A DNA stretch of 64,000 nucleotides from CALGDE01 sp964655355 (GCA_964655355.1 CAZZMD010000001.1:62001-126000), one strand, 5' to 3'; shown: positions 27,128 through 36,685, counted from the stretch's first letter. Numbers and translations: made by a program. Notes: generated by a model not told the origin, from the letters alone.

Positions 27128-28267
27128 ATGGTTGCCACCCTGACTACCATCCCCCTGGTGGATCTGTCCCTTCAGCACGCCCCCATCCAAGACGAGATCA
27201 ACCGAGCGATCGCCCAGGTTCTGGAGCACGGTCAATATATTCTGGGTCCCGAACTGAAAACCTTTGAGGAACAATTCGCCGCCGCCTGTGGCGTGGACTA
27301 CGGGGTCGGAGTCGGCTGTGGCACCGATGCGATCGCCCTAGGACTGCAAGCCATGGGCATCGGTCCCGGCGACGAAGTGATTTTGCCCGCCAATACCTTT
27401 GTGGCCACGCTGGTGGGGGTCGAGCGTGCCGGGGCAACGCCCATCCTGGTGGACTGTGAGCCAGACACCGCCCTGATGGATTTAACCGCCACGGAAGCCG
27501 CCATCACCGACAAAACCAAAGCCATCATTCCCGTTCATCTATACGGTCAACTGGTCTCCCCCAAGGCGTTATTAGCCCTAGCGGAGCGCACCGGGGTGAT
27601 GATTTTTGAAGATGCCTCCCAATCCCACCTCGCCCAGCGGGACGGCTATGTCGCCGGCAGCATTGGTACAGCGTCAGCATTTAGCTTTTACCCCGGCAAA
27701 AACCTAGGGGGCGTCGGCGATGGCGGCATTGTGACCACGAACGATGAAGCCCTTGCGGCCAAACTGCGATCGCTCCGGAATTATGGCGCTCCCAAAAAAT
27801 ATTTCCATGCGGACCGGGGCACCAACTCCCGATTGGACACCCTGCAAGCGGCCGTCCTCGGCGTCAAACTGCCCCATCTCCCCCAGTGGAACGCCCAGCG
27901 GAACCAGGCCGCCCAATGGTATGACGAAGCCCTGCGATCGCTCGAAGATGCGGGCATCACCCCCATGCGCAACGTCTCCGGTGCTGGCCATGTGTATCAC
28001 CTGTACGTGATTCGGGTGGGCACCGCCTGCAAACTCAACCGGGAACAACTCCAAGAACACTTAAAAAGCAAAGGCATTTCGACGGGGATTCATTACCCCA
28101 TCCCCTGTCACCGCCAACCCGCCTACGCCGATTTAGGCTGGGGCGAGGGCAGTTTTCCTGCGTCGGAAGCCCTGAGCAGCGAAATCCTCTCCCTACCCCT
28201 CTTTCCGGGATTGGACCAGGGGACGGTAACGCGAATTGTGACCGAGATTCGCAACGCCCTTGCCTAG
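27128..28267 (+). CDS. DegT/DnrJ/EryC1/StrS family PLP-dependent aminotransferase
   Basis: 379 residues. Transfers an amino group to a keto-sugar nucleotide (family knowledge), as used for surface polysaccharide or antibiotic amino sugars. The PLP lysine is K191 in FYPGKNLGGVGDGG. GCGTDAIALGLQAMGIGPGD, EDASQSH (the D162 and H pair near PLP) and the RNYGAPKKYFH segment are typical. No other amino-sugar gene (dehydratase, epimerase, acyltransferase) lies beside it, so the sugar product is unknown. A tandemly duplicated leader precedes it and a hairpin follows. Confidence 0.92.
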   Translation: MVATLTTIPLVDLSLQHAPIQDEINRAIAQVLEHGQYILGPELKTFEEQFAAACGVDYGVGVGCGTDAIALGLQAMGIGPGDEVILPANTFVATLVGVERAGATPILVDCEPDTALMDLTATEAAITDKTKAIIPVHLYGQLVSPKALLALAERTGVMIFEDASQSHLAQRDGYVAGSIGTASAFSFYPGKNLGGVGDGGIVTTNDEALAAKLRSLRNYGAPKKYFHADRGTNSRLDTLQAAVLGVKLPHLPQWNAQRNQAAQWYDEALRSLEDAGITPMRNVSGAGHVYHLYVIRVGTACKLNREQLQEHLKSKGISTGIHYPIPCHRQPAYADLGWGEGSFPASEALSSEILSLPLFPGLDQGTVTRIVTEIRNALA

Positions 28268-28286
28268 GGGCCCTAGCCCTTTAAAA

Positions 28287-28324
28287 TGGGCAAAATCAAC
28301 GGGAAAAACCCTGCATTTTGCCCC
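28287..28324 (+). terminator. Hairpin after the DegT aminotransferase gene
   Basis: GGGCAAAAT pairs with ATTTTGCCC, with an inner GGG/CCC stem around A5. The T-tract is weak (CAATTGGTCTTT), so it is a probable rather than certain intrinsic terminator. Confidence 0.6.
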
Positions 28325-28480
28325 AATTGGTCTTTCCTATTGACTTCTAGGCTTAAGAATGGGTTAGAACCGTTAGATAACCTTAAGTTTTGCTCATTTC
28401 CGCAGGCATCACGCGAAAAACATGCGAGAACCACGTGAGCAACCATTAGAAAGCATCCTACGGGGCATAGCGGTCCACCT

Positions 28481-31400
28481 ATGAATAGTGCAGCCAGTTT
28501 CGGTCAATCCTCTTGGTTTAATCGATCGCCCAATCCCGGCGCGATTAATCCCCGGGCGATCGCCCGAGGGTTTGACCGATATTTGGCCCCCCACGGGATT
28601 CGCACCCAGGCCCAGCAGCAGGGGGATGGTTGCCTGTGCTTGGTGGTGGAATGCCAAACCCAGCCCGAACGCGATCGCCTGGTGCAATTTATCCTGCATC
28701 GCCTGAAGCAATTGAACCTAGCGGCGATCGCCGGCGTCAAAATCGTGGCGCGGCTCACGGGACAATCCAACAGCCTATGGGACCACTCCGTCAGCTTTAT
28801 GCCGCCGGTGCCCCCCTCCCTGAGCCAGCCGGCGGGCGTGCCCCGGCATATGCCGCCGCCGCCCCCACCGAATCCCGCCTTGGCACACCGATCCCTCACG
28901 GACACCGACTTGGCGGCCAGTCAAACGGTAACCTCAGCGCCCCCCGATCCCTTTACCGCCCTAGCCCAAACCCTCGCCGCCGAAGCGAAAACCGTAACCG
29001 CCTCTGTAGCCTCCGTAGCCACCCGCGCCAATCGGTACTATCGCCGCTGGGGCTCTCAAACCACCGAACGAAAAACCTCCCGTCGCTTAGCGGACCTGGC
29101 ATCCGGCGTCGAACAGCGTTGGACCCAAGTCGCCACCGCCGCCCCCTGGAAACAGGGCCAGCAAGCGGGCACCCACCGCCGCCAGCCTGTGCTGAAGGAG
29201 GTGGCGCACTGCCTGGAACCCCTGGCGCTGGAGCGGAAATGGCAGGTCCGGGTCGGGCAACTGGGGGGGCGCATCGTCGCCATCACCCTGGACTGTCCCC
29301 TCCTCCCCCGCAAACCCTCAGAATTCCAAACCTTCCACCGAGACGTTACCCAAGCCGTTTGCAAGCGGCTCTGGTCCCTCAATTCACCCACCATTCGCGG
29401 CGTCCGCCTTGGGATTCGGGAAGTCGGTCAAGACACCGTCGCCTGGCAACAAACCATCCGCCTCGCCACCCCCGCCAGCCGATCGCCCATGGCCCAATTC
29501 ACCCAAGCCTTCGCCGGCGTTGGGACCCTGGGGGATCCCGTCTGGGATCGCATTGTGCGATCGCTCCTCCTGGGGGGAACGGCGATTGTTCCGTTTGTCT
29601 TGGCCCTGTGGTTGACCCAGCAAGTCCCCACCATCAACGAATCCACCAGCGATCGCACCCGATCCATCACCGGCTCCGGCAGTATTCGTAGCGATCAAAC
29701 GGAACAGGTGATCCCCGCCCAGCGGCCCGTGGCATTTCCCCTCCAACAAACCTTCGCCCAGGCCGATGAAAAGCGATCGCCCGTAGTGGAAACTGCCTTG
29801 GAAATCGTGCCCGTCACCTCCCATACAGCGGTTACCCCCAGCGATGAGACTGTGACCCTATTGTTTGGGGGGGATGTCACCCTATCGAACTTCTTTGAGG
29901 ACAAAATCAAGGGCGAGTACGGCAAAACCTTCGCCAAAATGCCGGAATATGCCCAGGCGGACGTATCCATGGTCAACCTGGAAAATCCCCTGACCACCGC
30001 CAATACTCGCCGCCCCGGTAAATCCTTCAACTTCAAAGCCAAACCCGAATCCGTCGAAGCCCTCACCAGCGGCGGCGTCGATATCGTCACCCTGGGCAAC
30101 AACCACGCCATGGACTACCAGGGCAAAGGGCTAGCCGAGACCCTAGAACACCTGGAAAAGGCCGGGATCCATGCCGTCGGCGGCGGTCGAGACATTTTAG
30201 AGGCGCGCCGCCCAAAAATCCTGGACGTGAAAGGCAAACGCATCGCCTATTTCGGCTACTACAACGCCTATTGGCACGCCGCCACAGACGGATCCCCCGG
30301 GACCAATCCGCGAGATTTTGATTCCATCAAAGCGGATATGGAAGCCGTCCGGGATCAGGTGGATTGGATTGTCGTGAACTATCACTGGGGCGAAGAAAAT
30401 GCCCACTATCCCGCCGGTTACCAGCGATCGCTCGCCCAATTCACCATTGACCACGGCGCGGATCTGATTGTGGGGCACCATCCCCACGTCCTCCAGGGGG
30501 CAGAGGTTTACAAAGGCAAGGCGATTGTCTACTCCCTCGGCAACTTTATTTTTGGGGGCAACTCCCGCCGGAATTACGTCACCGCCGCGCTCCAGGTCTC
30601 CCTCACCGGCGACCAAATGAAGCTGGAGTTTCTCCCCCTCGTGGTGCAGGACTATCAGCCCCAGGTACTACAGGGCGATCGCGGTCAGTCGATTTTCAAT
30701 CACTTGCGGCATATTTCCCGCAACTTCAACGAGCCCCTTCTATCGGGCCATACCCTGACCATTCCCAAAGGAAATCCGACTGCTCCCCCGGAGGTTGAGA
30801 CCGCTGCAGCCCCAACCCCCGACGTTCAGCCCATCTCCCAAGCTCCAGCGCCCCAATCCCCCGCAATGGCTCCCGCCCAAGCTGAGGGTTCTCCCACTGG
30901 GGCTACCGTTGAATCGGTTACCGGCGCTGTAGCGGCGAAGGAAGCCGCGATCGCCAAGGAAGATGAAACAGCCAAGGCAGCTGCGATCGCTAAGGGAGAA
31001 GACGCCGAAGAGGCGGTTATGCAGTTGAGGGTCAATTCACCGGCCGCTGAAACCGCCGAGGGATTTAGCCAAGCCCAAACCCACCTCAGCCAATCCCAAG
31101 TGGCCCTGACGGCCCAATGGGCCAAGAAAAAGCGCGCCGCGTCCGCTGCCGCAACCGGGCGATCGCCGGGGGCCGCCTCCCTAAGCAGTGAAATCGCCAC
31201 GGCAACCCAGGAGCAACTGGGGCAAACCCTAGCCCGGGCAAGGGCGCAGCTTGCACGGCAACAATCCATCGTGATCGCCGCCGAAATCGAAGCCACGCAA
31301 CGTCGCCCCCGATCCCAGGCAGCGTCTCAAAGCCCATCCCCCATGTTCAGCACGGCAGGCTTTACTGACGGCGCTGAACAGCCCCAGGAGACGGCACAAT

Positions 31401-31624
31401 CCTCTTCCCAAGGCCCCCAATTGCCCTTTGAGAACAAGCCCGCCCAACCCGGCCTCTCCTTTGCGATCGCCGATCCCCAAACCGGCCAATCTACGACCCA
31501 GCCCCAAGATCAAACCCAACCCACCGAAGGCGGTCCATTGCGATCGCTCACCAAAACTGCCCAGCCCCCATTGCTTCCTTTTCTCGAAGGCGCAATTCAG
31601 CGAGCCGAGGCCAGTTTTTGGTAA
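28481..31624 (+). CDS. CapA-type metallophosphatase-fold protein with two N-terminal repeat-type domains and a long tail
   Basis: 1047 residues, well over twice an ordinary CapA protein. Two copies of the domain of the left-edge protein lie at 22-107 and 236-329. A membrane segment is at about 360-380 (LLLGGTAIVPFVLALWLTQQ). The CapA/PgsA domain (457-about 750) has GGDVT (463), GNNHAMDY (539), NYHWGEEN and VGHHPHVLQG (665), the metal- and phosphate-binding motifs of the calcineurin-like fold. CapA proteins act in poly-gamma-glutamate export in Bacillus; here the substrate is unknown. The last 300 residues are Ala/Gln/Glu/Pro-rich with Lys/Ala/Glu helical stretches. Stand-alone gene; no capB or capC partner seen. 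Confidence 0.88.
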   Translation: MNSAASFGQSSWFNRSPNPGAINPRAIARGFDRYLAPHGIRTQAQQQGDGCLCLVVECQTQPERDRLVQFILHRLKQLNLAAIAGVKIVARLTGQSNSLWDHSVSFMPPVPPSLSQPAGVPRHMPPPPPPNPALAHRSLTDTDLAASQTVTSAPPDPFTALAQTLAAEAKTVTASVASVATRANRYYRRWGSQTTERKTSRRLADLASGVEQRWTQVATAAPWKQGQQAGTHRRQPVLKEVAHCLEPLALERKWQVRVGQLGGRIVAITLDCPLLPRKPSEFQTFHRDVTQAVCKRLWSLNSPTIRGVRLGIREVGQDTVAWQQTIRLATPASRSPMAQFTQAFAGVGTLGDPVWDRIVRSLLLGGTAIVPFVLALWLTQQVPTINESTSDRTRSITGSGSIRSDQTEQVIPAQRPVAFPLQQTFAQADEKRSPVVETALEIVPVTSHTAVTPSDETVTLLFGGDVTLSNFFEDKIKGEYGKTFAKMPEYAQADVSMVNLENPLTTANTRRPGKSFNFKAKPESVEALTSGGVDIVTLGNNHAMDYQGKGLAETLEHLEKAGIHAVGGGRDILEARRPKILDVKGKRIAYFGYYNAYWHAATDGSPGTNPRDFDSIKADMEAVRDQVDWIVVNYHWGEENAHYPAGYQRSLAQFTIDHGADLIVGHHPHVLQGAEVYKGKAIVYSLGNFIFGGNSRRNYVTAALQVSLTGDQMKLEFLPLVVQDYQPQVLQGDRGQSIFNHLRHISRNFNEPLLSGHTLTIPKGNPTAPPEVETAAAPTPDVQPISQAPAPQSPAMAPAQAEGSPTGATVESVTGAVAAKEAAIAKEDETAKAAAIAKGEDAEEAVMQLRVNSPAAETAEGFSQAQTHLSQSQVALTAQWAKKKRAASAAATGRSPGAASLSSEIATATQEQLGQTLARARAQLARQQSIVIAAEIEATQRRPRSQAASQSPSPMFSTAGFTDGAEQPQETAQSSSQGPQLPFENKPAQPGLSFAIADPQTGQSTTQPQDQTQPTEGGPLRSLTKTAQPPLLPFLEGAIQRAEASFW

Positions 31625-31702
31625 CCCCACCATGGTTTATTGGTTAAATCAGCTTCTTCAATCCCAGCTTTAATCCAATAGGAAATCCAGTAGGAACCGT
31701 TA

Positions 31703-32575
31703 ATGGCGTTTTCCATCACCCCCACCCGTGAAGGCCAGTACGACGCTTATTCGCTCGAGGATGATACGAGCAAAGCGCGGGCAGTCGTTGTTCCGGAGCG
31801 GGGCGGCATCGTCACCCGGTGGCGGGTGGGGGGTCGCCCATTGCTATACCTCGATCGCGATCGCTGGGCGGACCCTAGTGCCAGCGTGCGGGGGGGCATT
31901 CCCATCCTGTTCCCCATCTGCGGCAATCTGGAAAACGACCAATACGAATGGGGCGGCAAAACCTACAGCCTGAAGCAACATGGATTTGCCCGGGATATGG
32001 CTTGGGAAGTGGGAGCACAGTCCACCGATAACGGAGCAGCGCTCACCCTCACCCTATCCAGCACCGACGAGACTCGGGCGGTCTATCCCTTCGATTTTGA
32101 GGTGACCTTCACCTATCGGCTCCTGGGGCGATCGCTCCACATCGAACAGCAATATCACAACCACTCCGACGAGCCCATGCCCTTCGCCACCGGGCTCCAC
32201 ACCTACTTCCCGATCAAGGACAAGAGCAAACTAGAGCTCGATATTCCCTCTGCCGCCTATACGAAAAAAGACGATCCCGCCGCCTATCCCTTTGATGGCA
32301 CCCTGGATTACGACCAGGACGAAATTGACATTGCCTTCAGCGAATTACAGCGAACAGATGCCACGGTGAAGGACTTGGGGGCTAAGACCCGCATTCTGAC
32401 GGATTTTGACGATGCCTATAGCACCCTGGTGTTTTGGACCGTTAAGGGCAAAAACTATTACTGCCTGGAGCCTTGGAGTGCGGGGCGTAATGCCATGAAC
32501 ACCCGGAAAAATTTAACCGTCTTAGGGCCCAAAGCCACCCAAACCTATCGGATCACCCTCTGCGTGTCGAGCTAG
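31703..32575 (+). CDS. Aldose 1-epimerase / hexose-6-phosphate mutarotase family protein
   Basis: 290 residues with a galactose-mutarotase beta-sandwich. It interconverts alpha and beta anomers of a hexose or hexose phosphate. Visible features: RGGIPILFPICGNLENDQY, KQHGFARDMAWEV with the active-site His, FATGLHTYFPI with a second His, and LEPWSAGRNAMNT near the C-terminus with the acid-base Glu. The sugar is not determined. It lies 78 bases after the CapA-type gene on the same strand, so a shared transcript is possible. Confidence 0.88.
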   Translation: MAFSITPTREGQYDAYSLEDDTSKARAVVVPERGGIVTRWRVGGRPLLYLDRDRWADPSASVRGGIPILFPICGNLENDQYEWGGKTYSLKQHGFARDMAWEVGAQSTDNGAALTLTLSSTDETRAVYPFDFEVTFTYRLLGRSLHIEQQYHNHSDEPMPFATGLHTYFPIKDKSKLELDIPSAAYTKKDDPAAYPFDGTLDYDQDEIDIAFSELQRTDATVKDLGAKTRILTDFDDAYSTLVFWTVKGKNYYCLEPWSAGRNAMNTRKNLTVLGPKATQTYRITLCVSS

Positions 32576-32705
32576 GGCGTTCTATCCCCTTAAGGGTTTC
32601 CACCAACCAGAGTTATCTGGATCGTCTTAACACCAGCCCTCTTCCCCAAAGCAGTTCGCAGCAGAGGGGAGGGGGATTGGCATTGGTGGGGGAAATTGAG
32701 CGATA

Positions 32706-32732
32706 TTACCGGTTGTTAGACATTGCCGGTAA
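32706..32732. terminator. Hairpin between convergent genes
   Basis: TTACCGG and CCGGTAA form a 7-bp stem with a 13-base loop between the mutarotase and the response regulator. It lacks a clear T-tract on either side. Confidence 0.45.
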
Positions 32733-32771
32733 AGGGAAGGGAACTCCGGCTAGGCAATGGGTTGAACCGCG

Positions 32772-33170
32772 CTATTCCGGCGGCAGGAGGGCCTTAATTT
32801 GGTCCACAAAACCCTGATGGTCGACCACGGGCTTGGAGATATAACCGTCCGCGCCACTTTGCTTCAGGAAATTTTCGCGATCGCCCTCCATAGCGTGGGC
32901 GGTGACCAGAATAATCGGCAGGTTGGAGGTTTTTGCGTCTGCTTTCAGCATCTGCGTAATCTTGATGCCGTCCACGGACTCCCCTTTATAGGTGCTATTG
33001 GCCAACGAAACATCCATCAAAATGGCATCGGCCTCGCCCGCCTGGGCAATGCTCACCACCTCTTCGACATCTTCGGTGTGCTTAACATTCAACCCACCGC
33101 GTTTGGACAAAATCTTCGAGAAGACCCGGGCATTGATCAGGTCATCTTCGACAATCAGAACGGTTTTCAT
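32772..33170 (-). CDS. Single-domain (CheY-like) response regulator
   Basis: 132 residues: one receiver domain and nothing else. Acidic pocket EDD near residue 8-10, phospho-acceptor Asp in AILMDVSLA, conserved Thr/Ser in ILVTAHAM and Lys in GYISKPV. The closest style is the single-receiver regulators that follow hybrid kinases in cyanobacterial phosphorelays. It could serve the hybrid kinase at 23320, but nothing in the sequence proves it. Divergent from the gyrA-type gene with 91 bases between starts. Confidence 0.92.
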   Translation of the reverse strand: MKTVLIVEDDLINARVFSKILSKRGGLNVKHTEDVEEVVSIAQAGEADAILMDVSLANSTYKGESVDGIKITQMLKADAKTSNLPIILVTAHAMEGDRENFLKQSGADGYISKPVVDHQGFVDQIKALLPPE

Positions 33171-33261
33171 CTAAGGAAAGCGGCGAACGCGAGGCTAACT
33201 ACTTGTTATGCTATGCCTCATTGCCCCGTAATTGCAACCACAAATCTCTTCCCCTGAGCCC

Positions 33262-35829
33262 ATGCCCAACCAACTGAACCTCATGGATGCCGGTCAGGTG
33301 ATTCCCACCTCCCTCCATTCGGAGATGCAGCGATCGTACTTGGAATATGCCATGAGTACGATTGTGGGTCGGGCGTTGCCGGACGTGCGGGATGGTTTAA
33401 AACCGGTGCACCGGCGAATTTTATACGCCATGCATGAGCTGGGGCTGACCCCCGATCGCCCCTATCGTAAGTGCGCCCGTGTGGTGGGGGATGTGCTGGG
33501 TAAATACCATCCCCACGGGGACAAGGCTGTGTATGACGCCTTGGTGCGGATGGTGCAAGATTTTGCGAGCCGGTATCCACTGTTGCAGGGGCATGGCAAC
33601 TTTGGGTCCATTGACAACGACCCGGCGGCGGCAATGCGGTACACGGAAACACGGTTAGCGCCGATCGCCCATGAGGCAGCGTTGGCGGAAATTGGGGAAG
33701 CCACCGTTGATTTTGTAGATAATTTCGATAATTCTCAGCAGGAACCGGCGGTATTGCCGGCGCAATTGCCGTTTTTGCTGTTGAATGGCTGCTCGGGGAT
33801 CGCGGTGGGGATGGCGACGAATATTCCCCCCCACAATGTGGGCGAGATTGTGGATGCCCTGATTGCGCTGATCGATCGCCCCACGTTGGATGATGATGCG
33901 CTGTTGAAACTGGTGCCGGGTCCCGATTTTCCGACGGGGGCGCAGATTATTGGTAATCAGGGCATTGAGGACGCTTACCGGAAGGGGCGGGGCAGCGTGA
34001 TTATGCGCGGGGTGACCCACCTGGAGGAAATCCCCGGCAGTCGGGGACGGCGCAAGCGACAGGCGATCGTGGTGACGGAGTTGCCCTATCAGGTCAACAA
34101 AGCCGGGTGGTTGGAGAAGGTGGCCAACCGGGTGAATGAGGGGCGGATCCAGGGGATCAGCGACCTGCGGGATGAGAGCGATCGCGATGGGGTGCGGGTG
34201 GTGATTGAGATGAAGCGGGAGGCGGATCCCAATGACATCCTCGCCAAGCTGTACAAACAGACCGAGTTGCAAAGTACGTTTGGGACAATTTTGCTGGCGT
34301 TGGTGGACAGGCAGCCACGGCAGCTCAGTTTACGGGAGGCGCTAGAACAATTTTTGCAGTTCCGGGAGGACACCCTCCAGCGGCAATATCGCTACGAGCG
34401 AGAACGGGTACGCGATCGCCTGGAAATTTTGGATGGGCTATTGGTGGCCCTGGACAATCTGGACGACACCATCGAAATTTTGCGTAATTCACCGGATGGA
34501 GCCAGCGCCGAAGCCCAGTTTATTGAACTGCTGGAGCTAAATCAGCGTCAGGCCCGGGAGGTGTTGGGGATGCCCCTGCGGCGACTGACGGGGATGGAAA
34601 AGCAAAAGCTGGAGACGGAACAGCAGGAGCTACGGGATCGGGCGGCTAGCCTGGATAATTTATTGGGCGATCGCCATGAGCTGCTCAAAGCCCTCAAAAA
34701 GGAATTGCGATCGCTGAAGCGGCGATTCAAATCCCCCCGACAGACGGAGATTGTGCCGGAGACGGAGATTACGGTTCAAGCGGCAGAAAGCACCCCGACA
34801 AAGGGCGGCAAAACCACACCGGAGGTGGGCCCGACGGCGATTGAACTCACCGAGCGAGGCTTTGCCCGACGGATGCCGGTGAAAACCTATCAGCGGCAAC
34901 AGCAGAACGCCGCCGAAGCGGACGAAAAACGCAAACCCACTTGGGAAGAGCGGGATGAGCTGGTGACTTTGCAAGGTGAAACGGCGACGGACCAAAAACT
35001 CTTGGTGATGACCCGGTTAGGCAAGGGCTATAACCTGGACATTGGGGAGCTACCGACCGTAAGCCGTCGCGATCCCAAGGGCACGCCCCTGGTGAATTTA
35101 CTGCCGCCGGCGGTGCGGGCGAATGCATTGGATAGCGGCGATGGGGATGTGATTGAACAGCTCAATCGGGAAGTCACCCAAACCTTTTTGCTGGATGAGG
35201 ATTGGCTAACCACGCCGGACTCTTCCCTGGTGGTCCTAACCCGGCAAGGGCGGATTAAACGCTTACCCCTGGAGGATTTCACGGAATTAACCAATCGCGG
35301 ATTAACGGCGATGAAGCTCAAAGCCAAGGATGAATTGGCGGCGGCAACCCTAGCCAAACCGGGCGATCGCCTGATTATCGGCACCACCTCCGGTCGCATC
35401 ATTCCCCTCGCCCTGAACGACACCAGCTTCCCCTTCGCCAATCGCAATTCCCAGGGCATTGTCGGCGTCAAACTGGGCAGTCAGGAGAGACTGGTGGGCT
35501 GCGCGGCGATCGCCCCCACCGAAGATTTATTACTGGTGAGTGCCCGAGGCTATGGCAAACGGCTACCGGTCGGAAAACTGCGGTTTGTAGCCCCCGGTAA
35601 GCTCGGCAGCGTCGGCATCACCTTCGCCACCAAGGGCGATCGCCTGGCGGTCCTAGCGGCAGTCACGGACGACAGTCTCATTACCCTGGGCACCGACCAA
35701 AACCGGAGCCTGCGGGTCATCGCCAACGATATCCCCCTACAGCGCCCAGAAAACCAGGGCAGTCGCCTGGGACGGCTCCCAGCGGGTGATCGGGTCACCC
35801 ATGTGGTCGTGGCTCCCCCAAGCCCATAA
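33262..35829 (+). CDS. Type IIA topoisomerase subunit A (GyrA/ParC family)
   Basis: 855 residues from MPNQLNLMDAGQV (ten further codons upstream are in frame). Breaks and rejoins DNA through the active-site Tyr in AAAMRYTETRL. The winged-helix domain has HPHGDKAVYDALVRM, with Asp in the quinolone-site region. Tower and coiled coil follow, and a C-terminal beta-pinwheel (blades near 600-850). Where GyrA has its QRRGGKG box, this protein reads YQRQQQNAAEADEKRKP, so the box that allows DNA wrapping and supercoiling is not recognisable. It may be the ParC-like paralogue rather than GyrA. No gene symbol is given for that reason. Confidence 0.93.
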   Translation: MPNQLNLMDAGQVIPTSLHSEMQRSYLEYAMSTIVGRALPDVRDGLKPVHRRILYAMHELGLTPDRPYRKCARVVGDVLGKYHPHGDKAVYDALVRMVQDFASRYPLLQGHGNFGSIDNDPAAAMRYTETRLAPIAHEAALAEIGEATVDFVDNFDNSQQEPAVLPAQLPFLLLNGCSGIAVGMATNIPPHNVGEIVDALIALIDRPTLDDDALLKLVPGPDFPTGAQIIGNQGIEDAYRKGRGSVIMRGVTHLEEIPGSRGRRKRQAIVVTELPYQVNKAGWLEKVANRVNEGRIQGISDLRDESDRDGVRVVIEMKREADPNDILAKLYKQTELQSTFGTILLALVDRQPRQLSLREALEQFLQFREDTLQRQYRYERERVRDRLEILDGLLVALDNLDDTIEILRNSPDGASAEAQFIELLELNQRQAREVLGMPLRRLTGMEKQKLETEQQELRDRAASLDNLLGDRHELLKALKKELRSLKRRFKSPRQTEIVPETEITVQAAESTPTKGGKTTPEVGPTAIELTERGFARRMPVKTYQRQQQNAAEADEKRKPTWEERDELVTLQGETATDQKLLVMTRLGKGYNLDIGELPTVSRRDPKGTPLVNLLPPAVRANALDSGDGDVIEQLNREVTQTFLLDEDWLTTPDSSLVVLTRQGRIKRLPLEDFTELTNRGLTAMKLKAKDELAAATLAKPGDRLIIGTTSGRIIPLALNDTSFPFANRNSQGIVGVKLGSQERLVGCAAIAPTEDLLLVSARGYGKRLPVGKLRFVAPGKLGSVGITFATKGDRLAVLAAVTDDSLITLGTDQNRSLRVIANDIPLQRPENQGSRLGRLPAGDRVTHVVVAPPSP

Positions 35830-35958
35830 GCCCATAGGGGCGATATGTTGGCCGCCGTTCTGCAACCAGGGGACAGCCATTCAGGTAAGCTTTGCATTGG
35901 CGGATAGTGGGGTTGATCCCCGCCGCCCGTGCCCCTGTGCCTCCCCCCATCAGCAACC

Positions 35959-36675
35959 ATGTACGAAGCGGAATTTGACCGGTTTGCCGACGAATATCGA
36001 GCCACCCACGCCCAAAACATCCGGGCATCGGGGGAAAATCCCGAATATTTTGCCGCTTACAAAATTGCCGATGTGGCTCAAGTGTGGAGCGCCTTAAACC
36101 CCAACTCGACCGCCCCAGCCATCCTAGATTTTGGCGGGGGGACCGGGAATTCCGTGCCCTTTTTCCGGCGCCACTTTCCTGAGGCGGACCTGACCTGTTT
36201 AGATGTCTCCCACAAAAGTTTGGCGATCGCCCAGGAACGCTTCCCCGATCAAGCCCAGTACCAACCCTTCGACGGTCAAACGATCCCCTTCCCGGACCAA
36301 AGCCTAGATATCGCCTTCGCCGCCTGCGTCTTCCACCACATCCCCGCCGAGAACCATCCCCAGCTCCTGCGGGAACTCTGGCGCGTCCTAAAGCCGGGGG
36401 GATGTCTGTTTATTTTTGAGCACAACCCTTGGAATCCCCTAACGGTACAGGCGGTCAATACCTGTCCCTTTGATGAAAATGCAGTGTTGTTATCGGGGCC
36501 CATCTGCCGCGATCGCCTCCGTCACGCCGGTTTTAGCCGTACCCACTTGCGCTATCGCATCTTCTTCCCCAAAGCCCTCGCCCCACTGCGTTGGCTAGAA
36601 CCCTATCTCACCTGGCTGCCCCTGGGAGCGCAATATTACGCCCTCGGTCGCAAAGTAGAACGACGGGGTCAATAG
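35959..36675 (+). CDS. Class I SAM-dependent methyltransferase
   Basis: 238 residues from MYEAEFDRFADEYRATHAQN. SAM motif I is ILDFGGGTGNSVPFF, with the acidic ribose-binding residue in LTCLDVSHKSL. Motif post-I/II is in SLDIAFAACVFHHIP, and LWRVLKPGGCLFIFEHNP closes the fold. Such Methyltransf_11-type proteins act on small molecules or quinones; the substrate cannot be told. The C-terminal 60 residues are hydrophobic and Pro/Leu-rich (PLRWLEPYLTWLPLGAQYY), suggesting membrane contact or a lipid-like substrate. 129 bases after the topoisomerase gene. Confidence 0.87.
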   Translation: MYEAEFDRFADEYRATHAQNIRASGENPEYFAAYKIADVAQVWSALNPNSTAPAILDFGGGTGNSVPFFRRHFPEADLTCLDVSHKSLAIAQERFPDQAQYQPFDGQTIPFPDQSLDIAFAACVFHHIPAENHPQLLRELWRVLKPGGCLFIFEHNPWNPLTVQAVNTCPFDENAVLLSGPICRDRLRHAGFSRTHLRYRIFFPKALAPLRWLEPYLTWLPLGAQYYALGRKVERRGQ

Positions 36676-36685
36676 CCCCCCCAAG

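Noticed and set aside
28630..29691. Second frame of 353 codons inside the CapA-type gene
   Set aside because: Pro/Arg-rich frame-shift shadow of the Pro/Ala-coding region; the CapA-type frame has recognisable domains.
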